Source of the DNA: Gimesia aquarii
GTDB taxonomy: Bacteria > Planctomycetota > Planctomycetia > Planctomycetales > Planctomycetaceae
Reading direction: 5' to 3'
DNA: 64,000 nucleotides
Assembly: GCF_007748175.1 (NCBI RefSeq)
Contig: NZ_CP037422.1
Location: 496,001 to 560,000, forward strand
Position 1 is the first letter of the stretch. Each line of letters starts with the position of its first letter. The notes beneath the pieces were generated by a model that saw nothing but the letters and a program-made list of their open reading frames with translations, was not told the DNA's origin and did not search any database. Position numbers and translations under genes: made by a program. Shown here piece by piece: positions 29,201-41,428 of the stretch.

Positions 29201-30700
29201 AGGACGAATAATCGGTGCTCCATCGGAAGGGCTAAAGATATTATTCGTTGCCAGCATCAATGTCGTTGCTTCTACCTGCGCTTCAATCGACAATGGCAGG
29301 TGGACGGCCATTTGATCGCCATCAAAGTCGGCATTGAATCCGGTACAAACAAGGGGGTGAATTCGAATTGCATTTCCTTCAACAAGGATCGGTTCAAATG
29401 CCTGAATTCCCATACGGTGTAAAGTGGGAGCGCGGTTCAGAAGCACAGGATGGTTCTGAATCACTTCATCCAGAATATCCCACACGTCTTCGTCTTTGCG
29501 TTCGAGCATTCTTTTAGCCGACTTGATCGTGTCAGCGTGACCGCTGTCTTTCAGACGACGGATGATAAACGGCTGAAAGAGCTCCAATGCGATCTTCTTA
29601 GGTAGTCCACATTGATGGAGCTTCAGCTCTGGACCAACCACAATCACACTTCGTGCAGAGTAGTCAACACGCTTTCCCAATAGGTTTTCGCGAAAGCGTC
29701 CTTGTTTTCCTTTGATCATATCGGTCAAGGATTTCAGAGGTCGGTTTGAGGAACCGAGTACAGGGCGTTTACAACGGTTATTGTCAAACAAGGCATCGAC
29801 AGACTGTTGTAACATCCGTTTTTCATTACGAACGATCACTTCGGGAGCATTTAAATCGACCAGTTTTTTTAAACGATTGTTACGATTGATAATTCTTCGA
29901 TAAAGGTCGTTTAAGTCACTGGTCGCAAAGTTACCTGAGTCCAGAAGGACCAGCGGACGCAAGTCTGGCGGAATCACGGGAATCACTTCCAGGACCATCC
30001 ATTCCGGTCGGTTGTCACTATCTCTTAAAGACTCAACAATTTTCAAGCGCTTGATATAGTCTTTGCGTTTCTGTTGACTCGCAGTTTCAAACAGATCTTT
30101 ACGAAGTTGCTCTGAAAGTTCAACGAGGTTCAGATTCATGAGAAGCTTTTTGATGGCCTCTGCACCCATCTCGATTTCAAACGCACCAGGTCCGTACTTG
30201 GCTTGATTCTGGCGCGCTTCTTCTTCGGTCATGGTCTGACACATTTCCAACGGAGTCTCTCCAGGATCGGTGACAACATAGTCCTGGAAGTAAACCACCT
30301 TTTCCAGAGCGGTGGTTTTCATATTCAATAACGCACCCAATCGACTGGGCATTGATTTGAAGAACCAGATATGAACGATGGGTGCGGCTAATTCGATATG
30401 CCCCATACGTTTTCTTCGGACGCGGCTGTGAGTCACTTTGACGCCACAACGGTCACAAATCATGCCTTTGTATTTCATGCCGCGGTATTTTCCACAAGCA
30501 CATTCCCAGTCCTTTTCAGGCCCGAAAATTCGCTCACAGAATAAACCGTCGCGTTCTGGTCGGTATGTTCGGTAATTGATTGTTTCTGGCTTTTTGACTT
30601 CGCCAAATGACCAGCTCCGAATATCGTGCGGACTGGCCAAACCAATTTTTACTGAACCGTAATCGTTAATTCGCTCGTAAGCTGTCTGTGCAACACTCAC
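26294..30700 (-). CDS. rpoC: RNA polymerase subunit beta'
   Basis: This 1468-residue catalytic subunit has the N-terminal zinc ribbon Cys67, Cys69, Cys82 and Cys85 (CACG...CDRCG). The active-site NADFDGDQ lies at 456-463, with magnesium ligands Asp458, Asp460 and Asp462. A second zinc site appears in the region [10 protein letters not shown]...[13 protein letters not shown], and the trigger-loop/bridge-helix segments follow. Size fits the family. The last 60 residues form a low-complexity tail with a twofold PLGGGQ(E)D repeat and a Pro-rich end encoded through a run of eight C. The start is GTG behind GGAG, 98 bp after rpoB. Confidence 0.98.
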   Translation of the reverse strand: MSVAQTAYERINDYGSVKIGLASPHDIRSWSFGEVKKPETINYRTYRPERDGLFCERIFGPEKDWECACGKYRGMKYKGMICDRCGVKVTHSRVRRKRMGHIELAAPIVHIWFFKSMPSRLGALLNMKTTALEKVVYFQDYVVTDPGETPLEMCQTMTEEEARQNQAKYGPGAFEIEMGAEAIKKLLMNLNLVELSEQLRKDLFETASQQKRKDYIKRLKIVESLRDSDNRPEWMVLEVIPVIPPDLRPLVLLDSGNFATSDLNDLYRRIINRNNRLKKLVDLNAPEVIVRNEKRMLQQSVDALFDNNRCKRPVLGSSNRPLKSLTDMIKGKQGRFRENLLGKRVDYSARSVIVVGPELKLHQCGLPKKIALELFQPFIIRRLKDSGHADTIKSAKRMLERKDEDVWDILDEVIQNHPVLLNRAPTLHRMGIQAFEPILVEGNAIRIHPLVCTGFNADFDGDQMAVHLPLSIEAQVEATTLMLATNNIFSPSDGAPIIRPSQDIVMGCYYLTLKKTERRGEGMIFSSVGEVHAGFQQGKLDRHAIIKVRMPSDRRIKGDGADHYKMGGLIETTVGRVIFNDILPRKMAFYNLTMKGRDLSNVISDCYLELGRRETINLLDKMKETGFRESTLSGLSFATSDLKTAPNKGKVISDSEKTVLQKTKLYERGLITAEERYNQVLDTWTHARELITNSMMHELENDYRDEGRYVNPIYLMSNSGARGGIEQMRQLGGMRGLMAKPSGEIIETPIKANFREGLTVLEYFSSTHGARKGLADTALKTADSGYLTRKLADICQNVVVTEHDCGTAQGMTRGVVYRGEKVEMSLTDAIRGRVSRTNIVDPITDEVIVRENELITVDIARRIEEMGLEKIQVRSPMTCESSLGICRLCYGMDLSTGSLVEEGLAVGIIAAQSVGEPGTQLTMRTFHIGGTASREVEENEIRTRRAGKATFARIRSVVNSEGLSVVLTRNGEVVINDPKGRELERYTIPNGATLMVNEGDEIDEGQVICQWDPHSISILAEVGGRVRFEECVEGKTIRTDKDPSGHVRRSIIEHKGELHPQIIIEDGTGKILDFYYLPEKASLEVEEGQQITAGTVVAKNPRESSGTQDITGGLPRVTELFEARRPKDPSVLAEIDGEVEFVPEKKRGKRIVIVRGEDGTEVEHVIPHGKHLLVHAGDLVKAGDALVRGPLVPHDILRVSGTEAVQQYLLHEIQNVYRAQRVTIDDKHLEIIISRMLSKVLVEDVGDTNLLPGIVLDKLTFQKINEETIACVKVVDSGDTDFQPDDLVPLSTIEEVNAQVELAGQAPASFTKPKPASASSQLLGITKASVQSESFISAASFQETTKVLTEAALGGRVDYLVGLKENVILGHLVPAGTGFYQHQTAEVRIRPEALEELKAEKERILAARMSLLNEVQPDKPVPLGGGQEDIPLGGGQDAAEFSSEGGVEAPMENTPPSPNPFDDELKSS

Positions 30701-30798
30701 TGTGCACGCTCCTTATTTTCTGAACTAATTATGATCAGACATTGATCCTGAAAACGAACTCTTGACCTTAGATACACCACTCCCTTTGTCGCAAGGTA

Positions 30799-33700
30799 TC
30801 AAGCGGGATTCTTTTCCAGTTGTAGATTCAAACCAAGTCCACGAATTTCATTGTTTAGTACGTCAAAGCTTGCTGGCGTACCGGCCTCTAATGTGTTCTC
30901 ACCATTTACCATGGATTCATAAATCTTTGTACGGCCCTCTACATCATCACTCTTCACTGTCAGCAACTCTTGTAGAATATAGGCAGCACCATAAGCTTCC
31001 AGTGCCCAGACTTCCATTTCTCCAAATCGTTGACCACCAAATCGTGCTTTTCCACCTAATGGCTGTTGTGTAATCAACGAGTAAGGACCTGTCGAACGAG
31101 CGTGGACTTTATCATCCACGAGGTGATGCAGTTTTAACATGTAAATCTGCCCGACCGTCGTTTTCTGTTCGTATGCTTCACCCGTACGACCATCATAGAG
31201 CTGTGCCTTACCGTCGTCAGGCAGTCCTGCCGTATCCAGATACTCATGGATTTTTGATTCCATTGCTCCGTCAAACACAGGGCACACAGCACGGAATCCG
31301 TGTTTTTGTGCTGCCCAACCTAAGTGGGTTTCAAGAATTTGCCCTACATTCATACGGCTGGGAACACCGAGTGGATTCAACATAATGTCGATGGGTGTAC
31401 CATCTTCAGTAAACGGCATGTCTTCAATGGGCAATACTTTTGAAATCACACCCTTATTACCGTGACGTCCTGCCATTTTGTCACCGACAGAAATTTGCCG
31501 TTTTGAAGCAACATACACCTTCACCATTTGGAGCACGCCGTTCGGCAATTCCTCACCACGTTTCATGCTGTTCACTCTTTGGTCACAGGTGTCGATGACA
31601 TCTTCAAGATTAGGCCATGACTCTTCAATCACCGCACGACAGTCAGCTTTTTTCTGTGGGCTGCGAATATCAAGATTATCAAGATGTGTCAAGAAATCAT
31701 GGGCGTATTGAGAAATGAACTTGTCTTCTGTAATGTCCCGAATTTTACGTCCATCATCGTCAACCAGAGGTTGCCCCAATGCAGATTCAAAGGCTTTCAA
31801 AAATTCGCGAAATGCCGCCGCGATTTCTTGATCGCCCTGCTCTTCGACCTGCTTGAGTTCTTCATCATATTTTTTGCGTTCATAGTCGGAAAGGCTCATC
31901 CGACGAGCAAATTTCTCAGTGTGAATGACGATGCCTTCAACACCACTGGATGCTTCTAGCGATTCATTCTTCACATCTTCCCCTGCACGTCCAAAGATGG
32001 CATGTAGCAGTTTTTCTTCGGGAGTCAGTTCTGCTTTCGCCTTGGGAGATACTTTCCCGACAAGAATGTCTCCCTGGCGAACGCGGGTTCCTACTTTGAT
32101 GATCCCGTCTTCACCAATGTGCCTTAATGCTTTTTCGCTGACGTTGGGAATATCACGCGTAAATTCTTCGCGTCCCAGCTTGGTCTCACGAATTTCGACA
32201 TCAAATTCATCGATATGAATTGATGTGTAGACATCTTCTTTCACAAGACGTTCAGAAAGAATAATCGCGTCTTCGTAGTTATATCCATCCCATGACATGA
32301 AGCCGACCAGCACATTTCGCCCTAGTGAGAGTAAGCCGTCTGCAGCTGCAGCACTGTGGCACAGGATCTCGCCTTTTTTCACCGAATCTCCCACGCTGAC
32401 TGCAGGAGTCTGATTCAAACAGGTTCGTTCGTTAAGACCTTCATACTTTCGCAGGTAGTACTTCTTGCCAGCGACTTCTACGACATTTCCATCAACATAA
32501 GTCACTTTACCGGCTTTCTCAGCCCGGATCACCATACCTGAGTTCTGGGCAACTGCAAGCTCCATCCCAGTCCCCACCAATGGTGGCTCTGCAATCAATA
32601 AAGGGACGGCCTGACGTTGCATGTTGGAGCCCATCAACGCGCGGTTGGCATCGTCGTGTTCAAGGAAGGGAATCAGTCCTGCGGAAATTCCTACCATTTG
32701 TGCGGGGTCGACATCGATGTAATCCACGTCGTTACCCGAGATCCATACTACGTCATCACGAAAACGTGCCATGACACGATCTTCAGCAAATTTGCCGTTT
32801 TCCACAGGAGTGTCCGCGGGGGCGACATGCACCTCAGCTTCCTCATCCGCACGCATCCAGTGTACTTCGTCGGTGAGCTTTCCCTTTTTGACTAATCGAT
32901 AAGGTGTGACCAGAAATCCGTAATCATCTACTTTTGAGAAAATACTCAAACTCGAAATCAAACCAATGTTAGTACCTTCAGGAGTTTCAATTGGGCAAAT
33001 TCGTCCATAGTGAGAAATATGCACGTCGCGAACTTCAAAGCCAGCACGTTTCCGGTTCAATCCACCAGGCCCCAAGGCACTCAAGCGACGTTCGTGTGTT
33101 AACATCGATAGCGGATTCGTCTGGTCGACCACCTGTGACAATTCACTACGACCAAAGAAGAAGTCAATCGCTGCTGAAACACTTTTCGGATTGATCAGTG
33201 TTCTCGGAGACATTTCTTCAACGTCTTTTTGCGTCATGCGTTCTTGTACGGTACGGCGGAGTTTAAGAAATCCTTTGCGAATTTCATCAGCCGCTAATTC
33301 ATCAATTGTACGCAAGCGTCTGTTACCAAGGTTGTCGATATCATCAACGTATGCGGTATTGTCACCGATACGTAATCGAACCAGGTAGCGTATCGAATTA
33401 ATGAAGTCTTCCGCACGTAAAGTCATCTCTGTATCGGGAACGTCCTGCTTGAACTTTCGATTAATTCTGAAGCGTCCTACGCGTCCCAAACGATAACGAT
33501 TGACGTCAAAGAATTTCTCACGGAACAGATCAATGGCACGTTCCAACTGAGGTGGATTACCAGGACGCAATCGTGAATAGATACGCAGTAATGCTTCTTC
33601 ATGAGTCGAAGTGGGATCTTCGGCAATACTTTGCAGAACAAGGGTATCATTTACGTCTGAAACGACTTCCACCGTTTTCAACCCTGTATCGCAGATCTCC

Positions 33701-34515
33701 TCCAGTAATTCTTCAGTAATCGTTCCGCAACAGTCCAAGATGATTTCGCCACAGCGATCATGACCGGCAGGATAAACGATGTCTTCTGCAACAACTTTTC
33801 CAACGAGTTTCTGTGAGGAAGCACCCTTGGAAATCTTTTCTGATTTGGTGTCATAAAACAGTTTTACCAAATCTGTATCAGACGAATAATCTTTTGACAT
33901 CGCCCGCAGGAGAGTCATGGCGGAAAATTTACCACTCTGGTCAATACGCACTCCCAAAGTGTCTTTTTTACCGACAACCAATTCGATCCAACTACCGCGT
34001 TCTGGAATCACGCGGCAAGAATATTCTTTCTTCTCACCAGGTTCTGAGCTGAGCACAAAATCGACGCCGGGTGAACGGTGCAATTGACTCACAATACAAC
34101 GTTCTGCACCATTGATAATAAATTCACCACCACCAATCATGACTGGCAAATCACCAAGATAGACTTCTTCTTCGATCGGTTGCTCTTTTACCAGACGCAA
34201 CCAAACTCGGAAAGGTCGACCATAGGTTAATCGCAACTGGCGACATTCTGTCGGAGTATAACGTGGTTTCCCCAACTCGTATTTGACGTATTCTAGTTGG
34301 TACTGTCCCTGATAACTTTCGATGGGGAACACTTCACGCAATATCTCTTCAAGTCCCTGATTCTTTCGCTCGCGAGGCGATTTATCAGCCTGAAGGAATT
34401 TTGCATATGAAGAGGTCTGAATCTGCGTGAGATCAGACAGTTCAAAACTATGCTCAATCTTACCAAAGTTAATCACAGATTGAGTGGGGATCGTTCGCTG
34501 TGCTGGAATCGGCAT
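30799..34515 (-). CDS. rpoB: RNA polymerase subunit beta
   Basis: This 1238-residue subunit forms the active-site cleft with beta'. Conserved blocks include [60 protein letters not shown] and [20 protein letters not shown]. In the rifampicin pocket Asp464, His474 and Ser479 (E. coli D516, H526, S531) are kept, but Val462-Val463 replace E. coli Phe514-Met515 and Glu475 replaces Lys527. It follows a 537-bp gap after rplL, as in other bacteria where rpoBC expression is adjusted separately from L7/L12. Confidence 0.98.
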   Translation of the reverse strand: MPIPAQRTIPTQSVINFGKIEHSFELSDLTQIQTSSYAKFLQADKSPRERKNQGLEEILREVFPIESYQGQYQLEYVKYELGKPRYTPTECRQLRLTYGRPFRVWLRLVKEQPIEEEVYLGDLPVMIGGGEFIINGAERCIVSQLHRSPGVDFVLSSEPGEKKEYSCRVIPERGSWIELVVGKKDTLGVRIDQSGKFSAMTLLRAMSKDYSSDTDLVKLFYDTKSEKISKGASSQKLVGKVVAEDIVYPAGHDRCGEIILDCCGTITEELLEEICDTGLKTVEVVSDVNDTLVLQSIAEDPTSTHEEALLRIYSRLRPGNPPQLERAIDLFREKFFDVNRYRLGRVGRFRINRKFKQDVPDTEMTLRAEDFINSIRYLVRLRIGDNTAYVDDIDNLGNRRLRTIDELAADEIRKGFLKLRRTVQERMTQKDVEEMSPRTLINPKSVSAAIDFFFGRSELSQVVDQTNPLSMLTHERRLSALGPGGLNRKRAGFEVRDVHISHYGRICPIETPEGTNIGLISSLSIFSKVDDYGFLVTPYRLVKKGKLTDEVHWMRADEEAEVHVAPADTPVENGKFAEDRVMARFRDDVVWISGNDVDYIDVDPAQMVGISAGLIPFLEHDDANRALMGSNMQRQAVPLLIAEPPLVGTGMELAVAQNSGMVIRAEKAGKVTYVDGNVVEVAGKKYYLRKYEGLNERTCLNQTPAVSVGDSVKKGEILCHSAAAADGLLSLGRNVLVGFMSWDGYNYEDAIILSERLVKEDVYTSIHIDEFDVEIRETKLGREEFTRDIPNVSEKALRHIGEDGIIKVGTRVRQGDILVGKVSPKAKAELTPEEKLLHAIFGRAGEDVKNESLEASSGVEGIVIHTEKFARRMSLSDYERKKYDEELKQVEEQGDQEIAAAFREFLKAFESALGQPLVDDDGRKIRDITEDKFISQYAHDFLTHLDNLDIRSPQKKADCRAVIEESWPNLEDVIDTCDQRVNSMKRGEELPNGVLQMVKVYVASKRQISVGDKMAGRHGNKGVISKVLPIEDMPFTEDGTPIDIMLNPLGVPSRMNVGQILETHLGWAAQKHGFRAVCPVFDGAMESKIHEYLDTAGLPDDGKAQLYDGRTGEAYEQKTTVGQIYMLKLHHLVDDKVHARSTGPYSLITQQPLGGKARFGGQRFGEMEVWALEAYGAAYILQELLTVKSDDVEGRTKIYESMVNGENTLEAGTPASFDVLNNEIRGLGLNLQLEKNPA

Positions 34516-34951
34516 TAAGATGATCTTTTCTACTTACCTGGTGCCAGATGTGGAAATGCCCTGCCCAAGTAATTTTGTTGACCTGACAGAGCACCAACCA
34601 AGAATAGCGGGGAACAGCAGCGCGTACCTTGAGAGAGTACAGGCCACGGGGCTGTATTAAAAGCGAATTGCTCGACTAATTCAAAGCCTGATAAATCGCT
34701 CAATACTACTTTGCTATTCAAAAGAGAGTACAATGAGTCGATTGCTTAGACCAAATGGGACTGAAAACGCTAACTGATCGAAGCAGATAAACTTACGAAA
34801 ACAAACATTAAGCGGTACATGCAATCAAAAAACCATGCTCTAAGTAAGAATGACGCTGGAAGCCATTCCCAATCTGCGCGATCTAATAAAACCGAGCAGT
34901 ACCCAAGAGCCTATTCTAAACTCATTTTTAGAACACTTCAATTGCACGCAG

Positions 34952-35022
34952 AAAAAAAACCGAATTACTGGTATTTTATCCAGTATTGACCAGCCTGTAC
35001 TGAGTCAATTCTCAGCACAGGC
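34952..35022 (-). terminator. Hairpins and U-run after rplL (attenuator-like)
   Basis: On the minus-strand transcript a 12-bp stem (34993-35004 with 35011-35022, one G-U) begins 31 nt after the rplL stop. A 6-bp stem (34966-34971 with 34980-34985) and a run of eight U (34952-34959) follow. The layout recalls the partial terminator between rplL and rpoB in enterobacteria. Nothing else identifiable fills the rest of the gap to rpoB (34516-34951); no promoter stood out. Confidence 0.55.
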
Positions 35023-35052
35023 GGAATCATTTCGATTTCTTTTGAAAACCAC

Positions 35053-35469
35053 TTACTTCACCTCAGCAGTACCACCTGCTTCTTCGACTTCTTTGACCAA
35101 AGCTTCGGCATCTTCTTTTGAGACACCTTCTTTAAGTGGCTTGGGAGCCCCTTCAACCAGCTCTTTGGCTTCTTTCAGACCAAGCCCAGTTGCGCCACGA
35201 ACGACTTTAATGACAGGGATCTTATTGTCACCAAAGCCAGTCAAAATGACATCGAACTCGGTTTTTTCTGCTGCAGCTTCTCCGCCGCCACCAGCGCCAC
35301 CATCACCTGACGCTACCATCACAGCGCCACCGGCGGCAGCCTTAATGCCGTGTACTTCGTCAAGGTAATCAGCCAATTCTTTAGCCTGGAGCAAAGTCAA
35401 TCCAGCAATTTTGTCGCCCAGTTCTTTGGTTTCAGCACCAAATTCAGTTGTTGCTTCGGCTGTCGCCAT
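35053..35469 (-). CDS. rplL: 50S ribosomal protein L7/L12
   Basis: This 138-residue acidic stalk protein recruits translation factors. It has an N-terminal dimerisation region (to about 50), a Gly/Ala hinge ([15 protein letters not shown]), and the C-terminal domain with [20 protein letters not shown] and [13 protein letters not shown]. The start MATAEA follows GGAAAGAGAAG; the longer frame upstream was rejected. Multiple copies bind L10, encoded just before it. Confidence 0.97.
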   Translation of the reverse strand: MATAEATTEFGAETKELGDKIAGLTLLQAKELADYLDEVHGIKAAAGGAVMVASGDGGAGGGGEAAAEKTEFDVILTGFGDNKIPVIKVVRGATGLGLKEAKELVEGAPKPLKEGVSKEDAEALVKEVEEAGGTAEVK

Positions 35470-35603
35470 CTTCTCTTTCCTTTCGCACGAATGCGTAAAA
35501 TAAAATCTCGCATAGCAGTAAATCAAATCAACGCCACACTATTTCAGTAGCAGTTGTTACAAATTTCAACACTCAAATCAAAAGCGATCAGACAACTTTT
35601 CGC

Positions 35604-36122
35604 TTAAGATTCTTCCCCCTCGGAGATTGTCTTAATCTGTCCGGCAAGAGTGCCAGCAGGACCCAAAAGTGCACCTGCCAACTGTGCACCAGGCCCAAGG
35701 GCACGGGACACGATCTCGCCAATCAATTCCATTCGACCAGGGCTTTTACTTAATTTTTCAACATCATCCGACGTGAGCGAAGTTCCTTCCGTTGATCCAC
35801 CCTTGATAGTGAGATCTTCTATTTCTTCTGCCCACTTGGACATTTCTTTTGAGAGAGCCACAATATCCTCGCCACCCCAGACAAGTGTTGAAGGGCCCTG
35901 TAAGCTCTCTTCCATTCCTTCCACACCAGCGTTCGCGAACGCGCGACGTGCCAGTGAATTTTTAACCGTTAAGGCTGCAATCCCTTTTTCATGCAATTTG
36001 AGACGAAAATTGTTATCAGTAATTGCATCCAACTTTGCAGAATCTACGACGACAAAATCTCGAGTTTCTCCAATTCGAGATTCTATCTCAGAGATGATCA
36101 TTTCTTTTACAAATTTACTCAT
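35604..36122 (-). CDS. rplJ: 50S ribosomal protein L10
   Basis: This 172-residue L10 is the scaffold of the L7/L12 stalk. The N-terminal RNA-binding domain (FVVVDSAKLDAITDNNFRLK, LTVKNSLARRAFANAG) and the C-terminal helix that binds L7/L12 dimers (ALLGPAGTLAGQIKTI) are visible. It follows rplA by 87 bp, short for the classical L10 leader; no such structure was identified. Confidence 0.95.
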   Translation of the reverse strand: MSKFVKEMIISEIESRIGETRDFVVVDSAKLDAITDNNFRLKLHEKGIAALTVKNSLARRAFANAGVEGMEESLQGPSTLVWGGEDIVALSKEMSKWAEEIEDLTIKGGSTEGTSLTSDDVEKLSKSPGRMELIGEIVSRALGPGAQLAGALLGPAGTLAGQIKTISEGEES

Positions 36123-36209
36123 TAGATCTCTTTCAGCTCATCGAATGCCGAAAATAATAGTTTCAATTGATTTATGTATCTAAAAATGAATCAGGATTCA
36201 TTGACAGTT

Positions 36210-36914
36210 TTAGACGGCAATACCGATTCCAGGACTCATTGTCGCAGAAACCGTAATCGTTCGCACATATGCCCCTTTGACTGAAGAAGGACGCAGTGAT
36301 TCTATATACTTCAACATTGCCTGAATATTTTCTACTAGTTGATTTCCTTCGAATGATATTTTGCCGACGCGACAGTGCACATTGCCACCTGCATCGACAC
36401 GAAACTCAACCTTACCTGCCTTGTACTCCTGCACGGCATTGCCTACATCCTGAGTGACTGTTCCAGCGCGAGGAGAGGGCATTAAGCCACGAGGTCCCAA
36501 AACACGACCTAGTGGACCTACCACACCCATCATGTCGGGTGTTGCAATGGCCACGTCGAATTCAAGCCAGCCATCTTTGATTTTGTCGGCAAGATCTTTA
36601 CCGCCTACGGCATCAGCCCCTGCTGATTCAGCAGCCTCTAAATTGCTGCCTTGGGCAAATACAACGACACGTTGTGTTTTACCTATACCATGTGGCAGAA
36701 TAATGGAACCACGGACAAGTTGATCAGCCTGACGTGGATCAACTCCCAGTCGCACAGCTAATTCTACCGTCTGGTCCATCTGGATCGGTTTGATCTTAGC
36801 GGGGAGATCACTCTCTAATGACTTGAGGGCTTCCACTGCTTCTTCAAGACTGACAGAGTCAAGCCCCGCCAGCTTTTCATTGTAAAATTTGGTTCGTTTG
36901 GATTGTTTTCCCAT
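36210..36914 (-). CDS. rplA: 50S ribosomal protein L1
   Basis: This 234-residue L1 forms the mobile stalk at the E site and often represses its own operon. [50 protein letters not shown] and the C-terminal [20 protein letters not shown] are diagnostic. It lies 89 bp after rplK. Confidence 0.97.
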   Translation of the reverse strand: MGKQSKRTKFYNEKLAGLDSVSLEEAVEALKSLESDLPAKIKPIQMDQTVELAVRLGVDPRQADQLVRGSIILPHGIGKTQRVVVFAQGSNLEAAESAGADAVGGKDLADKIKDGWLEFDVAIATPDMMGVVGPLGRVLGPRGLMPSPRAGTVTQDVGNAVQEYKAGKVEFRVDAGGNVHCRVGKISFEGNQLVENIQAMLKYIESLRPSSVKGAYVRTITVSATMSPGIGIAV

Positions 36915-37003
36915 TACTCTTTATCCGAAAAACGGTTGCTATATTGATTTTGCTCTGCTTAAAGAAGCAGGCTGGAATGACTGCTATTGTGCAAATAACG
37001 AAA

Positions 37004-37429
37004 CTAGTTCTCGACATCAAGACCCATGCTACGGGCTGTACCAGCGATGATTTTTGCCGCCTGTTCAATGTTAGGTGCATTGAGATCTGCAAATTTTGTT
37101 TTTGCGATCTCCTCTAACTGGGCAGTGGTAACAGTTCCCACTTTATTCATTTTAGGGTTACCCGATCCCTTCGCAATTTGAGCCGCCTGTTTTAGTAAAA
37201 CTGCTGCTGGCGGACTCTTCATGACAAAGTCAAAAGAGCGATCGTTATAGACACTGATCACAACCGGAACGGTTGTGCCGGCCATGTCTTTAGTACGTTC
37301 ATTAAACTGTTGAACAAACTGACCGATATTCACTCCATGCGGTCCCAATGCCGTACCGACAGGAGGGGCAGGCGTTGCTTGACCACCGGGAATTTGTACT
37401 TTGATTTCTGCAACAAGCTGTTTAGCCAT
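37004..37429 (-). CDS. rplK: 50S ribosomal protein L11
   Basis: This 141-residue L11 forms the GTPase-associated centre with L10. [39 protein letters not shown], and the C-terminal rRNA-binding domain ending [10 protein letters not shown] are standard. The proline-rich N-terminal thiopeptide-binding region looks ordinary. Confidence 0.97.
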   Translation of the reverse strand: MAKQLVAEIKVQIPGGQATPAPPVGTALGPHGVNIGQFVQQFNERTKDMAGTTVPVVISVYNDRSFDFVMKSPPAAVLLKQAAQIAKGSGNPKMNKVGTVTTAQLEEIAKTKFADLNAPNIEQAAKIIAGTARSMGLDVEN

Positions 37430-37493
37430 TCAACTGACTTTCAAAACTCTATTAAACGTGATTCTATTATTAATACGAATTTGAGAAGATTGC

Positions 37494-38078
37494 TCAGACC
37501 TTTTCGATCTGCCAGTATTCCAGTTCCGTGGGAGTAGGTCGACTGAAGATTTCAATCAGAACAGTCACCTTGCCACTGGCTTCATCAATTCCGTCGATGG
37601 TACCTTCAAACCCTTCAAATGTACCATCTTTAATTTTAACAACATCGCCACTCTGAAAATCCAATTTGATTTTCACAGGTGATTCTTCTTTTGTCTCTTC
37701 CCGTCCCAGCATACGCGAAATTTCATGCTCTTGCATGGGAATCGGTTTGCCTGCTGATCCAGTGAAATCGCCGACACCATTTGTGGATCGCACCAGATAC
37801 CAGCTATCATCATTCAACTCGACCTGAATCATCAGATAACCAGGATAAAGCTTTCTTTCAAAAACTCGTTTCTTACCACCTTTTGTTTCAACAACCTTTT
37901 CTGTGGGAATAATGATTTCCCCAAAATACTCTTCAAGTCCGTCTCTTTTAATCCCTCTAAGTAAAGCTTCCCGAATGGATTTCTCCCGGTTGCTTTGCAC
38001 TTTCAACACATACCAAAGGCGCTTATCAGAGTCCTCTGTTTTCTCAGAGGTAACCTCAGAACCCGAATCATTACTCAT
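37494..38078 (-). CDS. nusG: Transcription factor NusG
   Basis: This 194-residue elongation factor couples RNA polymerase to the ribosome or Rho. The NGN domain runs from about 20 ([20 protein letters not shown]) through [20 protein letters not shown]. The KOW domain starts near 140 ([19 protein letters not shown]). The first 18 residues form a Ser/Glu-rich extension. Order secE-nusG-rplK-rplA is the conserved one. Confidence 0.96.
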   Translation of the reverse strand: MSNDSGSEVTSEKTEDSDKRLWYVLKVQSNREKSIREALLRGIKRDGLEEYFGEIIIPTEKVVETKGGKKRVFERKLYPGYLMIQVELNDDSWYLVRSTNGVGDFTGSAGKPIPMQEHEISRMLGREETKEESPVKIKLDFQSGDVVKIKDGTFEGFEGTIDGIDEASGKVTVLIEIFSRPTPTELEYWQIEKV

Positions 38079-38256
38079 GAGACACCTTCAACAGGGACCG
38101 CTACATCCAGCTACCCTAATTTTCAACTTAAAGTTGAAACCACACTAAAAGAGACTTTTACAACAGGAATCGCCCATAATGAGCAGGAATTACAATTTAT
38201 ACAAGAAGCAGAGATCAAAAAACTCCGTAATTTACTGAATGGCAGGCTTCGCTTTA

Positions 38257-38688
38257 TCAAATCTGAAGAAAACGAATCAGACGGAAGAACCACTGCCAGA
38301 CAATATCAAATGCCAGTAACAAAAGCGCCAGTAGTACCATAAGTACAATCACGACAGCCGTTGATCGCCAGAGCTGATCCCAGGTCGCCCAGGTCACTTT
38401 TCCAATCTCGGCTTCTACTGAGATCAAAAAGTCAGCAAAACGTGGGAAATTAACGACACGATAGGCCAGCCAGATTGAAATCACCACAACAGCGACCGCA
38501 ATCCCCTTTTGCATTCCCGGAGACATAGCCAATGGTAATGCATTGTAAAGGGAATAAGCACCAAAGATGGCAACTGCCACCAGGCCGATTGCAGTCAACT
38601 GACGTACAAGGCGACCTTGGTTCCTTTTATATAAACCGCCACTTACCAAAGTTGCGGAAAATGCTTGTCCTGTTTTGGATTTAGCCAT
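38257..38688 (-). CDS. secE: Preprotein translocase subunit SecE
   Basis: This 143-residue SecE clamps SecY. Two extra N-terminal membrane helices (about 30-55 and 62-82) precede the conserved part: an amphipathic segment with FADFLISVEAEIGKVTW and the final membrane helix (IVLMVLLALLLLAFDIV). The three-helix form resembles enterobacterial SecE rather than the single-helix form. It lies between tRNA-Trp and nusG. Confidence 0.92.
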   Translation of the reverse strand: MAKSKTGQAFSATLVSGGLYKRNQGRLVRQLTAIGLVAVAIFGAYSLYNALPLAMSPGMQKGIAVAVVVISIWLAYRVVNFPRFADFLISVEAEIGKVTWATWDQLWRSTAVVIVLMVLLALLLLAFDIVWQWFFRLIRFLQI

Positions 38689-38822
38689 TGGATCAATTTA
38701 CTAAATAATACAAAGAGTAGAAACGAACGCGAATTCGTCAGTCTCTTCTTTTGAACTTAAACTTAACAGCAAGGAACTACTTCCCCTTGCGAATGTTACA
38801 GCACCAATTACAAAACAAAAAA

Positions 38823-38895
38823 CACGGGCGGAGGGACTTGAACCCCCAACCGCTGGATTTGGAATCCAGTGCTCTGCCAATTGAGCTACACCCGT
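38823..38895 (-). tRNA. tRNA-Trp(CCA)
   Basis: The cloverleaf is complete: 7-bp acceptor (ACGGGTG/CGCCCGT), D arm AGCTCAATTGGCAGAGC, anticodon arm CTGGATTCCAAATCCAG with anticodon CCA, and T arm GGGGGTTCAAGTCCCTC. CCA is not encoded. It lies between rpmG and secE, a placement shared with several other phyla. Confidence 0.97.
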
Positions 38896-38982
38896 TCAAA
38901 ACCATGAATTGACCAAACATTTTGACCACCGGAAGCAACCCAAAAATCTGACACCAGTCACAAAACCCCGGCCAGCAAGACT

Positions 38983-39138
38983 TTATTTTTTACGGGACTC
39001 TTTATGCAAAGTATGACGCCGTAATTTAGGACAGTATTTCATGAGCGAAAGCCGTTCTGTGCCACGCGTCTCTTTACTGACCCGATAATTTCGCATCCCG
39101 GTTTCAGTACACTCTAGCCAAACATATTCACGTGCCAT
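38983..39138 (-). CDS. rpmG: 50S ribosomal protein L33
   Basis: This 51-residue L33 (MAREYVWLECTETG ... YCPKLRRHTLHKES) matches the family. Of the usual two CxxC zinc pairs only the first cysteine of each remains (Cys10 and Cys36); Thr13 and Leu39 replace the second ones, so zinc binding is probably lost. The start is the ATG giving normal length; a frame 14 codons longer was rejected. It lies between tuf and tRNA-Trp. Confidence 0.94.
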   Translation of the reverse strand: MAREYVWLECTETGMRNYRVSKETRGTERLSLMKYCPKLRRHTLHKESRKK

Positions 39139-39192
39139 AACAGCCCTCATGCCCTTATGGGCAATAAATACGAAAACCAACTATAACTTTAA

Positions 39193-39226
39193 GGTGCCCA
39201 CTCCGCCAGAAGGTGAAGTGGACACC
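39193..39226 (-). promoter_or_regulatory. RNA hairpin between tuf and rpmG
   Basis: The minus-strand transcript forms a 10-bp stem (39193-39202 with 39217-39226) with one U-G pair and a 14-nt loop. On the plus strand the same position is a mismatch, so the structure favours the minus RNA. It starts 28 nt past the tuf stop and lacks a U-run. It may be a processing or partial termination site that lets tuf be expressed more than the genes behind it. Confidence 0.45.
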
Positions 39227-39254
39227 ATATTAACAAAAAGAGCAGTGCTCTTGA

Positions 39255-40451
<1,197 letters not shown>

Positions 40452-40600
40452 CTCTCTATAAAACCCCTTTTTCAAACTTGATAAACGATCAAGCCTAAAC
40501 AATAAAACCAACAAAACAAATAGCGAGGTACAAACAGGAGTAACCCCTCGCACGCAAGAGGCACACACCTCCTGAAAACCACATTTTACTCTTAATCTAT

Positions 40601-40674
<74 letters not shown>

Positions 40675-40712
40675 AATTTTTATATATAACCTGAAAAGCG
40701 TTTATACTAAAA

Positions 40713-40783
40713 AGCGGGTGAAGGGAATCGAACCCTCACAACCAGCTTGGAAGGCTGGGGCTCTACCATTGAGCTACACCCGC
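40713..40783 (-). tRNA. tRNA-Gly(TCC)
   Basis: Acceptor GCGGGTG/CACCCGC, short D arm AGCTCAATGGTAGAGC, anticodon arm CCAGCCTTCCAAGCTGG with anticodon TCC, and T arm GAGGGTTCGATTCCCTT are visible. CCA is not encoded. Confidence 0.97.
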
Positions 40784-40817
40784 GGTACTGTGACTTAACA
40801 TATCTTTTGTCTCTCAT

Positions 40818-40899
<82 letters not shown>

Positions 40900-40982
40900 T
40901 CCCAACCAGCCGAAGCTGGAAATTATTAAGCCTAATGCCACATTGCTTTTACATCACAAAACAACACAGCTCATGGCAAAAG

Positions 40983-41055
40983 AGCTAGCGGTGGGAATCG
41001 AACCCACAACCTTCGGTTTACAAAACCGATGCTCTGCCGATTGAGCTACGCTAGC
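40983..41055 (-). tRNA. tRNA-Thr(TGT)
   Basis: Acceptor GCTAGCG/CGCTAGC, D arm AGCTCAATCGGCAGAGC, anticodon arm TCGGTTTTGTAAACCGA with anticodon TGT, and T arm GTGGGTTCGATTCCCAC form a full cloverleaf. CCA is not encoded. It is the first gene of the tRNA-tuf transcript. Confidence 0.97.
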
Positions 41056-41160
41056 CTGCTGACCTAAAAAACTAAGCTATTAGGCTTCAAGCCTCATGCA
41101 ACCTGAACGACTCGCCTGGCTAAAGAGGTACTTTCCCCGCCAAAACTCAGTAAGCAGCTC

Positions 41161-41188
41161 AATATAGCAATCAGGCACTTGCTTGCAA
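41161..41188 (-). promoter_or_regulatory. Candidate promoter for the tRNA-tuf transcript
   Basis: On the minus strand TTGCAA (41183-41188) and TATATT (41161-41166) are spaced 16 bp, about 105 bp before tRNA-Thr(TGT). An A/T tract at 41204-41222 sits near UP-element distance, which suits a strong stable-RNA promoter. Confidence 0.42.
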
Positions 41189-41333
41189 GTGACAATGACA
41201 GGCTGATTAAAAAAATTGTTATCTTTTCTTAATGATGTATGCCTATATGGCCTAAGATTTTCCATTCGAAACGGTCCGCTTTTGGAGACCCGAGTCAGCC
41301 CTGTTTCGGATACTGATCAAAAAAATCGTTCTG

Positions 41334-41373
41334 AAAAAGAAAAAACAGGCATGATTTACACAAATCATGCCTG
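41334..41373 (-). terminator. Terminator after the sigma factor gene
   Basis: A perfect 12-bp stem (41346-41357 with 41362-41373), a 4-nt loop and two T runs on the minus strand lie 56 bp past the sigma gene. It isolates that gene from the tRNA-tuf transcript. Confidence 0.93.
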
Positions 41374-41428
41374 CTAAAGGGGGAAACTCACTAACAAATC
41401 CAGACAGAAATGGACTTGAGAGCCTGCC

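Noticed and set aside
34530-34733. 67-codon minus-strand frame upstream of rpoB
   Set aside because: No recognisable protein and no ribosome binding site; it lies in the rplL-rpoB leader.
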